Of a DNA stretch of 13,992 bases, positions 7,015 to 13,992 are shown piece by piece. This stretch comes from an uncultured Candidatus Melainabacteria bacterium. Its GTDB lineage: Bacteria > Cyanobacteriota > Vampirovibrionia > Gastranaerophilales > Gastranaerophilaceae. The notes under the pieces are model-generated. The model did no database searches and was not told the DNA's origin. It worked only from the letters and a program-made list of their open reading frames with translations. A program made the position numbers and the translations under genes. Position 1 is the stretch's first letter. Each line of letters opens with the position of its first letter. Location of the stretch: assembly GCA_934675695.1 (NCBI GenBank), contig CAKURN010000014.1, positions 1 to 13,992 on the forward strand, in the 5' to 3' direction.

Positions 7015-9313
7015 ATTTTTCCGCTATCATATCAAAACTCATCTTATCAAGACGAAGTTTTATGTCTTTTATTCTCGTTTCGACTCTTGCCAAATTTTCT
7101 GTATCAGAAGTTTTTTTTAGTATTTCTTTTGCATTAAAAAAGTTTACAAGTGCCTTTTTGTCATCGCCTTTGTCATAGTAATTTTGTGCAAATTCAAAAT
7201 AAATAAGTGCAACTTTAAAGTCATCTTTCAGATATTTTGCACTTTCTAGTGCTTTTTTGTAGTAGTTGACTGAATTTGCTTCATCAATTGTAAAATACAG
7301 TTTCGCAAGTTCTTTTTGCGTATAGTATAGATTTTCTATGTCATTGTTGTCGCTATCAAAATTTAGTGCCAATTTTAGACAGTCAATCGCTTCTTTATAT
7401 CTGGAATTTTCTGAATAAATCAACGCCAAATTAACTAAACACACAGAGTAGTATTTGTTGTCTTTGTATTCAGAACTCGTTAAGTAATTTTTTTTGTAAT
7501 ATTGAATAGCATGCTCTATATCGCCATCTTCATCAAACATGACACCCAGTCTATAGTAGGCTTTGCAGGCTGTTTCTTTATCTTTTCCGAGTGAAAACTC
7601 GACAGAAGCTAAATAATGTTTTTGAGCTTCTTTGATATTTTGTTCAGCTTCAAAAATCTCACCCAATTCTAAATGAGCTTTTCTTCTATAACTTGGAGAA
7701 TTTTTTTCGTTTAGTGCAATTTGTGAAAAACAAACTTTTGCTTCTTCCATTTTGTATAAATTTTTGTTTGTCCTTGCAATCAAATATTCGATTTCTGTTT
7801 TTCTCTCGTCTTTGTTGTTTATTGCCCTATTTAGAGCAAATTTATAAAGCTTTTGAGAAGTCGAATAATCATCTAAAAATTCATAGTTTTTGCCGAGCAT
7901 GACTAATATTTCAATTTCAAATTCTTTTTCTTCATCTAGTTCTTTTGCCCTTACTAGTTCAGAAATAGCTTCTTTATATTTGTATTTTTGCGAATACTCT
8001 CTAGAGGAATTTAATAAATTAACGATATTTTGCCTTGTTTCGTCTTCTTGTTCTTTTTGAAAATTTATTTCGTTTTCTCTAATTGCATTTTTTGATAAAA
8101 ATATTTTTCTTTCTTTTATTTTGTTCATTTTTTCTACTATTCTAGCTTTTTGGCGAGCTTTTTCATCTTGCCAAGCAGAATTTGCAATACCTAAATAAGA
8201 AAAAGTATTGCTATTTTTTGGAGAATTTATTGCAGGAATCAGCGATTTTATGTATTCACTTTCTTTTCTGATTGATTCTCGAGAAAGCCTGATTAGCCTA
8301 TCTTTTGGACTTTTTGTCAATTCATTTTCATATATTTCAACCAGTTTTGAATAATATGTCACTTTTTCTTGAGCAGAAAAAGCCTCCATGACGTATTTTC
8401 TAAAATAATCTTTAACAAAAACTTCTTTACCAAAGTAATTTATAAGAAGTTTTTGTGACAAATATTCTATTCCATCTTTTAAATCTGTAATTTTGTAAGA
8501 TTCAATAAATTCTCTACTAACAGGAACTGCAATCGTAGAAAGGATTTTGAAGAATATTTGATATTGCTTTGGAGCAAGCAAAATAAATTTTGAAATCAAA
8601 AACTCATCAAACTCTGTTTTAAAAGCATTGTGTTTTCTTTCAAATTCATTCATTAATTCTTCAATAGAAAAATTGGTCAAAGAACAGTACCTTATTGCCA
8701 TTTTCAGATACAAATCAGAACCTTCTGTTGCAACAAAATACTTTTCTTGCAATTCATCACTCATTGGTTGAGATAGTAAAACCAATTCTGCCTTAAAATC
8801 TTCTTTTGATGTCGGTTGAATCATCAGATTGTTTATTTTTAATTTTTTAAATCTGAACAAATTTTTGTCGCCGTTTCTTGTAACGATGATGATTTTTACG
8901 TTTTTAAAAGCAGCCAAATAAGACAAGAAGTCGATGATTTCAATGTTTTCATCTACATTTTCAAAATTTTCAACGACAATAATGCAGTTTTGTTGGATAG
9001 TTTTAAAATAATGACAAACTTTTTCTTTAAAATTGTCTGTTACAAATTTTTTTAAAGAAATTTTTTCTGCAAGCGAAAAATCTCTCAATCCGTCATAAAA
9101 ATTTAACAAAAAATCATCTATAACAGAATTTTGAAAACAAAATTGACGAAATATTAAGTTGTCTTTTTCAAATTCTTTTATTGCTTTTTCAATAGTTTCG
9201 CTCTTATTTGAACCTTTTTTTCCGCTATAAAAAAGTAAATCATAAGAAGAAGTAGCAAAATTATTTATTTCGTTTATAATAAAGTTATTAAATTGAAAAA
9301 AGCCTTGAGTCAT
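7007..9313 (-). CDS. STAND/AAA-like protein with degenerate P-loop and C-terminal TPR repeats
   Basis: A 768-aa cytoplasmic protein that I cannot name. Residues 1-330 resemble a STAND or AAA16-type NTPase. The P-loop position reads GKKGSNKS (31-38), keeping Lys37 and Ser38 but with Asn for the second Gly of GxxxxGK[ST]. The Walker B position is IIVVEN (111-116), with Glu for the usual Asp. IIIVTRNGD (141-149) looks like the sensor-1/TTR strand of NB-ARC-type ATPases. Residues about 385-430 are highly charged and helical. Residues about 430-760 form a series of TPR-like helical pairs, e.g. AHLELGEIFEAEQNIKEAQ and ALIYFEFAQNYYDKGDDKKA. This order is that of MalT-like signalling proteins, but no DNA-binding domain is present. 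The ATG at 9313 has no Shine-Dalgarno; the promoter at 9320-9348 suggests leaderless translation. It shares an operon with rsmG. Nucleotide binding and the partner are unknown. Confidence 0.7.
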   Translation of the reverse strand: MTQGFFQFNNFIINEINNFATSSYDLLFYSGKKGSNKSETIEKAIKEFEKDNLIFRQFCFQNSVIDDFLLNFYDGLRDFSLAEKISLKKFVTDNFKEKVCHYFKTIQQNCIIVVENFENVDENIEIIDFLSYLAAFKNVKIIIVTRNGDKNLFRFKKLKINNLMIQPTSKEDFKAELVLLSQPMSDELQEKYFVATEGSDLYLKMAIRYCSLTNFSIEELMNEFERKHNAFKTEFDEFLISKFILLAPKQYQIFFKILSTIAVPVSREFIESYKITDLKDGIEYLSQKLLINYFGKEVFVKDYFRKYVMEAFSAQEKVTYYSKLVEIYENELTKSPKDRLIRLSRESIRKESEYIKSLIPAINSPKNSNTFSYLGIANSAWQDEKARQKARIVEKMNKIKERKIFLSKNAIRENEINFQKEQEDETRQNIVNLLNSSREYSQKYKYKEAISELVRAKELDEEKEFEIEILVMLGKNYEFLDDYSTSQKLYKFALNRAINNKDERKTEIEYLIARTNKNLYKMEEAKVCFSQIALNEKNSPSYRRKAHLELGEIFEAEQNIKEAQKHYLASVEFSLGKDKETACKAYYRLGVMFDEDGDIEHAIQYYKKNYLTSSEYKDNKYYSVCLVNLALIYSENSRYKEAIDCLKLALNFDSDNNDIENLYYTQKELAKLYFTIDEANSVNYYKKALESAKYLKDDFKVALIYFEFAQNYYDKGDDKKALVNFFNAKEILKKTSDTENLARVETRIKDIKLRLDKMSFDMIAEKYE

Positions 9314-9319
9314 ATTATT

Positions 9320-9348
9320 ATTGTATAAATTTACATTAATAATTGCAA
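9320..9348 (-). promoter_or_regulatory. Promoter of the STAND-TPR/rsmG operon, predicted leaderless start
   Basis: On the minus strand, TTGCAA (9348-9343), a 17-nt spacer and TACAAT (9325-9320) form a fair sigma-70 promoter (4 of 6 and 5 of 6 matches). The expected start, 7 nt after the -10, falls on or beside 9313, the A of the ATG. The absence of any Shine-Dalgarno before this ATG agrees with that. The rest of the divergent gap (9349-9526) contains no clear promoter for the plus-strand cluster that I could defend. Confidence 0.55.
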
Positions 9349-9526
9349 TAGGAAAAATAACAGTTTAGAGCTATTTGTTGCTATATCGCCAATGACCAAA
9401 AAGCAGATTAGGTGTAGATTTTACGGTTATTCGCAGTATTAAAATTTGTTAAGTATTTTTACTATAAAAGGCAAAATTTCAAATTTAGTGTTGTTTATAT
9501 ATATGTGTATGTTGTTAGGGGTAAAT

Positions 9527-10561
9527 ATGCCACAAATCCAAAACATAAACGTCGAAAACATTCCTAGTAATACATATTACGTTGCGACTGAAAAGAAAAA
9601 GGAAGATATATACAAAAATGAGGACCATATCCACAAACAAGGTCCTCTGTCCGGTGCAAAAGCCGAATTATATGAAACAGAAAACGCTCTTTTAACCTAC
9701 ATGCCAAAAGGTTTTATGGGTTCAAAAAACAGCAATTTCCACGAATTTCTCTCAATGGGAAAAATCCCAAACATAATCGGAAGCGTTTTGTTGATTGGCT
9801 TGTATAGCTTTGCAAACGGAAAATACAATGCTCACGATGCAAATTGTGCAAAACAAGGTGCAAAATGTTTCGGGGCAGGCGTTGTTTTGTATGCTTTAGG
9901 AAAATGGGCAAGCAAAAAAATAGCTCACATGGGAATAAAAGCAAGCACAGGCGTTCCTCTTGATTTAAGATATACAAGAAAAATCCCTACACTTCCTGAA
10001 CCCGGACAAGAAAAAGGCATAGTAGAAAAAGAATACGCAAAAGTTTTTGAATCTGTAGACTTCTTCAGAAAAGACTTGCTTTTAAAAGATTCTGAACTAA
10101 ACCATGGCGATATGCACTACTTTAACGACAAAGTTGTTCAAAAGGCAGGTTATGGCAAAGATACAAACTCATCTTACCAAATAGCAGACCCCAAAATCAG
10201 AGAACTAAAAGCAAGAACAACAGCACTAGAAAATATAACCAGCTATATCGTTGCCGCAACAGGCGTTGCATTGGGCAGCCAAAAAGCATTTGAAAATATA
10301 AAACTCGGAAAAAATCAAGGAATAATTAAAAATATAAGAACTACAGCAAAATCTGTTTCACAAGCCGTTCCAAAAGCACTTAAACAACTTTGGAAAGGAA
10401 GCAACAAAAACATCATTACAAAAAATTACGGAAAAGCTCTTATATTGTCTTCTATAGCAGCAACTGCTCTTACTTGGCTTATTCCTGTAAAAGGTTTCAA
10501 GAAAAATCCGGAAACCATGAAATCGAGAGTTGACAACAAAAAAGAATACGAGGTGTGCTAA
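9527..10561 (+). CDS. Multi-pass membrane protein, first gene of coupled trio
   Basis: A 344-aa protein of no family I recognise. I start it at the ATG 9527 because AGGGG (9517-9521) lies 5 nt upstream; a further-upstream TTG would add 27 residues without a ribosome binding site. An Asn/Lys-rich soluble head (1-78) is followed by hydrophobic segments at about 81-97 (PNIIGSVLLIGLYSFA), 113-127 (KCFGAGVVLYALGKW), 238-250 (TSYIVAATGVALG) and 303-321 (KALILSSIAATALTWLIPV). Between the second and third segments is a soluble stretch of about 110 residues. There is no signal peptide. The arrangement matches the next gene, with which it shares a few aligned positions. The stop overlaps the next start (TAATG). 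It is probably in the inner membrane; topology and function are unknown. Confidence 0.75.
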   Translation: MPQIQNINVENIPSNTYYVATEKKKEDIYKNEDHIHKQGPLSGAKAELYETENALLTYMPKGFMGSKNSNFHEFLSMGKIPNIIGSVLLIGLYSFANGKYNAHDANCAKQGAKCFGAGVVLYALGKWASKKIAHMGIKASTGVPLDLRYTRKIPTLPEPGQEKGIVEKEYAKVFESVDFFRKDLLLKDSELNHGDMHYFNDKVVQKAGYGKDTNSSYQIADPKIRELKARTTALENITSYIVAATGVALGSQKAFENIKLGKNQGIIKNIRTTAKSVSQAVPKALKQLWKGSNKNIITKNYGKALILSSIAATALTWLIPVKGFKKNPETMKSRVDNKKEYEVC

Positions 10562-12933
10562 TGTCGTATATAAGTCCTATTTTAAGTAGCAGATTAAACA
10601 ACAAAACAGAAGCTCACACTAACAAAGTTCAGCATCAAAAAGTATATGACGATTTGACGCAACATGCAAACGATGTCAAACCTAATGAAGCAAAAGCAAA
10701 ATTAGTCGAAGAAACTCGTATGCAAGCTGCTTCTTCGTATGTTAAAGATTTAAAACAAGATACAAAAAACTTCTTCACTGCTGTAAAAACAGGAAAAATG
10801 AATGACAACAGTCTGGGAAGAATTAATGATTTAGGTTTAAAAGCAGGCGGTTTGTTGATTGCAACTTTCCTTGCCGCTAACGCAAAAACAAAAACTGACG
10901 CCATAATGAAATTCGTCGGTAGTGGTGCATTTTTTGCTTCAATGAGCTTGTGGCCAAAATTGTTCATTAATTTGCCTGCAAAAATTGTCCATGGCTTTGA
11001 TATAGGTCAAAAATACGTAAGTGCACAAGGTGACAAAAAAGACTTCTTCCTCGATAACCAGTTTTTACCTTGGGACGCTTATCCTGATGAAAAACTGGAA
11101 AAAATCGGTAAACACAACAAAATCGATATAAACGAAGAAAACGGCAAAGAAAAAATCCAAAGAAAAATGCAAAAAGTTGCTCTCCAAAATAGAACACTAT
11201 GGATGGCAACAGCAGGTTTTGCAACACCATTGATGACTGCTTTGTTCTGCGACAAAGTAGAACCACATATCAAAAATGGCGTTATAAATTCACAATTCAA
11301 AAAAGCCCAAGATTATGTTACCGATCAAGACGGCAAATTCACAAACGGAATGAAAGAAGCAATTGATAGCGTAGTAACACAACCTAATACAGAAATTGCT
11401 GATTTCTTCAAAGACAACAATACTTCTGATAAAGACTTCTTTAACAAATTGGCTGAAAAATTAAGCTTTAGCGAAATTGACCTAGACAAAGAAGATCTTC
11501 AACCTATACAAAAATTCACAAGTACAGGTACAGAAGCACAAACAGTAGACGCTCTAAGAAATATCTTTAACAAAACAACAGAAATAACTGTTGATAAAGA
11601 CACATTAACAGATGTTTTGAGTAGACACTTAAAAGCATCTTCTGAAGATGCCGGCTTGTTTGGCGGACAAAATACAAACAAAATAGAAACTATTGTTTCT
11701 GAATTCTTCAAAGACGGCGAAGCAAAAACTATAGACAGATTAAAAGGTTTGTTAACTTCAGAAGGATATGTGGAAGAATATAAAGAAATAGCAGCAGACA
11801 AAGACTTAAAAATCGACCCGAGAAAATTTGAAGAATACATTACAAACTTCTACAGCGACACTGTTCTTCCAACGAGATCAAAATTGAAATTATACCTAGA
11901 AAAAGTAATAAGCCCAATCATCGGCAGCAAAGCAGAATCAAAATCAACACAAGAAACAACTGCCGTACTTCAAAATATATTCAAAAACAAAAACTTAAAA
12001 TTCGACAAAGAGCAGCTTGCAGCACTAAAATCAAGCTCATTAGAAGAATCTCAACAAATTCTTCAACAATATATTCAAAGCCTAACAAACGAAGTAGCGT
12101 ACGATTCAGACAATTACAAAGCTTTGATTAATGAACTTATTAATGCACAGCAAGATGATAGCAAAGAAATAGTTGATATTTTACCTAAACCTATAAAAGG
12201 AATAGTTGAAAAAGTCAAACCGGAAACAACACCAAAAGATAAAAAAATAACAAATAAAATGCTTGATTCTATAAAAGGATTAATCGAAAGAATTAGACCA
12301 AATACAACAGAAGACAATAAAGAACTTGTAAATGCTCTATGCGGCGAAAAAATCAGTCCTGATGGAATTAAACAACAAAGCCTATTTGGCGGTATTTTAC
12401 CTGATTTCGTTCAACAACAAAAAACAAATCTCGAAGGCTTCACCTCAAGAATTGCAATTTGTGCAAATTTTGAATCAAGATTAAAAGAAGGCAAAATCAC
12501 AATTAACGGCGTAGATTTAAGAGCCGAAGAAAACAAAGACCTTCTTGAGGCAGCGAAAAAGATAATCTACAGAGGCAACCAATCATTAATTGAAAACAAG
12601 GCCAACATTCAACGTCCAAACCAAAAAGAAGTCTTTAATGATTTGATGAACGCTTTATTTAATCAAGAAGCATTCCAAAACGAACCTGAAGTTGTTAAAA
12701 ATACAGCAAAAGGATTGCTTGAACAAACGGGCGGTCAAACAGAAAAATACCTAAGAAACCTCGATATAACAGCACAAATTAAAAATGCTGCAACTAATAT
12801 GTCAAACAACAAAGCTTGGAAAAAGATATTTGTTCCGATGGCTTTGGCTCTTGTTGGGGTAACCTTACTTGTTCAACCATTGTTTGGAAAAATCGACAAA
12901 GAATTTCCTGAAGAAAAAGGAGGCAATAAATAA
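10561..12933 (+). CDS. Large membrane-anchored protein, distant paralogue of the upstream gene with a long insertion
   Basis: A 790-aa protein with no recognised domain. The ATG at 10561 overlaps the previous stop by one base and has GAGGTG (10550-10555) at a spacing of 5; the GTG at 10555 is part of that site and is not needed as a start. It opens with MSYISPILSSRLNNK, a signature also seen in the next gene. Hydrophobic segments lie at about 92-107 (LKAGGLLIATFLAANA), 117-137, 213-229 (LWMATAGFATPLMTALF) and near the C-terminus (about 757-775, FVPMALALVGVTLLVQPLF). The ~525 residues between the third and fourth segments are soluble, helical and acidic/Lys-rich. They include a 26-aa tandem repeat (545-570, 571-596) and a looser repeat with NIF-x-K and DK(D/E) motifs. 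The gene ends TAATG into the GH13 gene. It is probably a membrane scaffold; this is inference from shape only. Confidence 0.75.
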   Translation: MSYISPILSSRLNNKTEAHTNKVQHQKVYDDLTQHANDVKPNEAKAKLVEETRMQAASSYVKDLKQDTKNFFTAVKTGKMNDNSLGRINDLGLKAGGLLIATFLAANAKTKTDAIMKFVGSGAFFASMSLWPKLFINLPAKIVHGFDIGQKYVSAQGDKKDFFLDNQFLPWDAYPDEKLEKIGKHNKIDINEENGKEKIQRKMQKVALQNRTLWMATAGFATPLMTALFCDKVEPHIKNGVINSQFKKAQDYVTDQDGKFTNGMKEAIDSVVTQPNTEIADFFKDNNTSDKDFFNKLAEKLSFSEIDLDKEDLQPIQKFTSTGTEAQTVDALRNIFNKTTEITVDKDTLTDVLSRHLKASSEDAGLFGGQNTNKIETIVSEFFKDGEAKTIDRLKGLLTSEGYVEEYKEIAADKDLKIDPRKFEEYITNFYSDTVLPTRSKLKLYLEKVISPIIGSKAESKSTQETTAVLQNIFKNKNLKFDKEQLAALKSSSLEESQQILQQYIQSLTNEVAYDSDNYKALINELINAQQDDSKEIVDILPKPIKGIVEKVKPETTPKDKKITNKMLDSIKGLIERIRPNTTEDNKELVNALCGEKISPDGIKQQSLFGGILPDFVQQQKTNLEGFTSRIAICANFESRLKEGKITINGVDLRAEENKDLLEAAKKIIYRGNQSLIENKANIQRPNQKEVFNDLMNALFNQEAFQNEPEVVKNTAKGLLEQTGGQTEKYLRNLDITAQIKNAATNMSNNKAWKKIFVPMALALVGVTLLVQPLFGKIDKEFPEEKGGNK
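12193..12348 (+). repeat. Two 78-nt coding tandem repeats
   Basis: Units 12193-12270 and 12271-12348 encode IKGIVEKVKPETTPKDKKIT... and IKGLIERIRPNTTEDNKELV..., 26 residues each. They share I, K, G, E, P, T, T, K and N at equal positions, plus conservative I/V/L and K/R exchanges. Both open with the same ATAAAAGGA. The units have diverged at the DNA level, so the duplication is old. Confidence 0.7.
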
Positions 12934-13992
12934 TGCTAAATAATATTTCATCGATTAGTCCTCTTTTAAAACAAAGAACAGCAAACACTCAATCATCTCA
13001 AGGTGACAAACAAATCCCATCAACACCTATGAGTCCGCTTTTAGCAAAACAACTTGGTGCAGAAAATTATGACCCTAGAGTGAAAGATGCTGTACTTGCA
13101 CAAACTCAACAAATCCTAAAAACACAAGCTGTTGAAGAAAGCAAAACTCAACCAACTGAATACAAAAACAATCTAAAATACATGCTAACTCATAACCAAT
13201 CACAAATGTTAGCTGTAATTCCCAGAATAATGAATGCTCAAGATTTAGACGGAAACCAACTTATTCAAGGAAACGAAATCTCCGGAAACCTTGTCAATGC
13301 TTTAGATAGATTAGATGAAATCAAAGACGACGGTTTTAACACGCTTCACATGCTTCCTATCCACCCACCGGGAAAAACAAAAGCAATGGGAACAGCAGGC
13401 TCATTATACGCACCTTTGGCTTTCGTTTGGAAAGATGGAACACTGGCAGTTGACCCTGAAATCGTTGACACAAATCCAAAAGGCGAAAAAAGACAAAGAA
13501 TAGAAGAAATATACAAAGAATTATCCGGAAAAGAAATTCAAAAATGGGACAAAAACGACCACACTTTAGGACAAGCAGAAGTTAAATATTTTAACGAAGA
13601 ATGTCACAAACGTGGTATCTCTGTTATGTTAGACTTGCCTTCTTGTGCTAGTGTAGACTTTGCAAAAGAACACCCTGATTTAATGGCAGTCGATGCAAAC
13701 GGCAGAGAAAAAGTTCCTCAAGGTTGGCAAGACATTAGGATGTTAAAACCTTTTGAAGACGAACAAAACAGAAAATTAAACAAAGGCCTATTGGACATGC
13801 ACAAACAATACGTTGATGCTTGTATTGATTTAGGCTTTGATGGTATTAGAGCAGATGTAGGCAGAGCAAAACCTGTTGAATTTTGGAACGTAATCATAAA
13901 TTACTCTCACGCTAGAGATCCACAATTTGCTTGGCTTGCTGAAACATATACCCACGAAGATGCTTCTCCACAATTAAACATGCCATACGACA
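12933..13992 (+). CDS. GH13 (alpha-amylase-like) family protein, N-terminal part (cut by window end)
   Basis: 353 codons are visible. The ATG overlaps the upstream stop by one base (TAATG) and has AAGGAGG (12917-12923) at a spacing of 9. After a ~85-residue Ser/Thr/Gln-rich head beginning MLNNISSISPLLKQRTANTQ, a TIM-barrel glycosidase fold follows. HMLPIHPP (139-146) matches the strand-2 motif of GH13. GFDGIRADV (302-310) is conserved region II, with D308 as the nucleophile. WLAET (334-338) is region III, with E337 as acid/base; the 29-residue spacing is typical. Region I, normally DxxxNH, reads DLPSCAS (234-240) and so lacks the Asn-His. Region IV (NHD) is beyond the window. There is no signal peptide, so it probably acts in the cytoplasm on glycogen-like or maltodextrin substrates, or not catalytically. 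The exact GH13 specificity cannot be given. Confidence 0.8.
   Translation, partial: MLNNISSISPLLKQRTANTQSSQGDKQIPSTPMSPLLAKQLGAENYDPRVKDAVLAQTQQILKTQAVEESKTQPTEYKNNLKYMLTHNQSQMLAVIPRIMNAQDLDGNQLIQGNEISGNLVNALDRLDEIKDDGFNTLHMLPIHPPGKTKAMGTAGSLYAPLAFVWKDGTLAVDPEIVDTNPKGEKRQRIEEIYKELSGKEIQKWDKNDHTLGQAEVKYFNEECHKRGISVMLDLPSCASVDFAKEHPDLMAVDANGREKVPQGWQDIRMLKPFEDEQNRKLNKGLLDMHKQYVDACIDLGFDGIRADVGRAKPVEFWNVIINYSHARDPQFAWLAETYTHEDASPQLNMPYD

Noticed and set aside
9446..9526. 27-residue N-terminal extension of the first membrane gene, starting at TTG
   Set aside because: There is no ribosome binding site at the TTG, while AGGGG at proper spacing precedes the ATG at 9527. The hydrophobic extension could imitate a signal anchor, so experimental N-terminal data would settle it.
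10555..10560. GTG start for the 790-aa gene
   Set aside because: The GTG is part of the Shine-Dalgarno site GAGGTG for the ATG at 10561, and the N-terminal signature fits the later start.
13315..13503. 62-codon plus-strand open frame inside the GH13 gene
   Set aside because: It is an alternative frame of the GH13 coding sequence with no ribosome binding site.
1..13992. CRISPR array, insertion sequence or transposase
   Set aside because: No regularly spaced repeats, terminal inverted repeats or transposase motifs were found on either strand.

Overview
The window is strongly AT-rich bacterial chromosome with bacterial EF-Tu, standard-code genes and a FlhB-type export component. The mix of a low-GC genome, FlhB, a cyanobacteria-like EF-Tu N-terminus and large unrecognised proteins is compatible with a non-photosynthetic cyanobacterial relative (Melainabacteria/Gastranaerophilales-like). 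That placement is an impression from protein character, not a phylogeny.

Left part (1-929, minus strand): a translation operon runs from a near-consensus promoter (901-929) through tRNA-Thr(UGU), tRNA-Thr(GGU) and tRNA-Tyr(GUA) into tuf (EF-Tu), which is cut by the window edge. It resembles the classical tRNA-tufB operon layout without the tRNA-Gly.

Region 1196-4808 (plus strand): two genes 1 nt apart. The first is an 809-aa protein with a HerA/VirB4-like N-terminal fold but no recognisable P-loop, a very acidic low-complexity linker, and a C-terminal domain resembling the UvrD/PcrA Tudor-like tail. The second is FlhB with an intact NPTH autocleavage motif at residues 267-270. No other flagellar genes are visible.

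Region 4809-6430 looks like accessory DNA: a small secreted helical protein, a decayed gene in three frames (5266-5714), and a 138-aa orphan gene with a strong ribosome binding site. The orphan lies between two near-identical ~35-nt hairpin sequences, one of which is the 3' end of rsmG.

Region 6382-9348 (minus strand): a 768-aa STAND-like/TPR protein overlaps rsmG (16S rRNA G527 methyltransferase) by 8 nt, so the two form an operon. Its promoter is placed so that the transcript would be nearly or fully leaderless.

Region 9527-13992 (plus strand): three genes joined by TAATG stop/start overlaps. Two are multi-pass membrane proteins that appear to be distant paralogues; the second carries a ~470-aa insertion between its last membrane segments. 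The third is a GH13 (alpha-amylase-like) protein without a signal peptide, cut by the window end. The second and third share an N-terminal ISP(I/L)L signature. This coupled trio is the best candidate here for an undescribed system.
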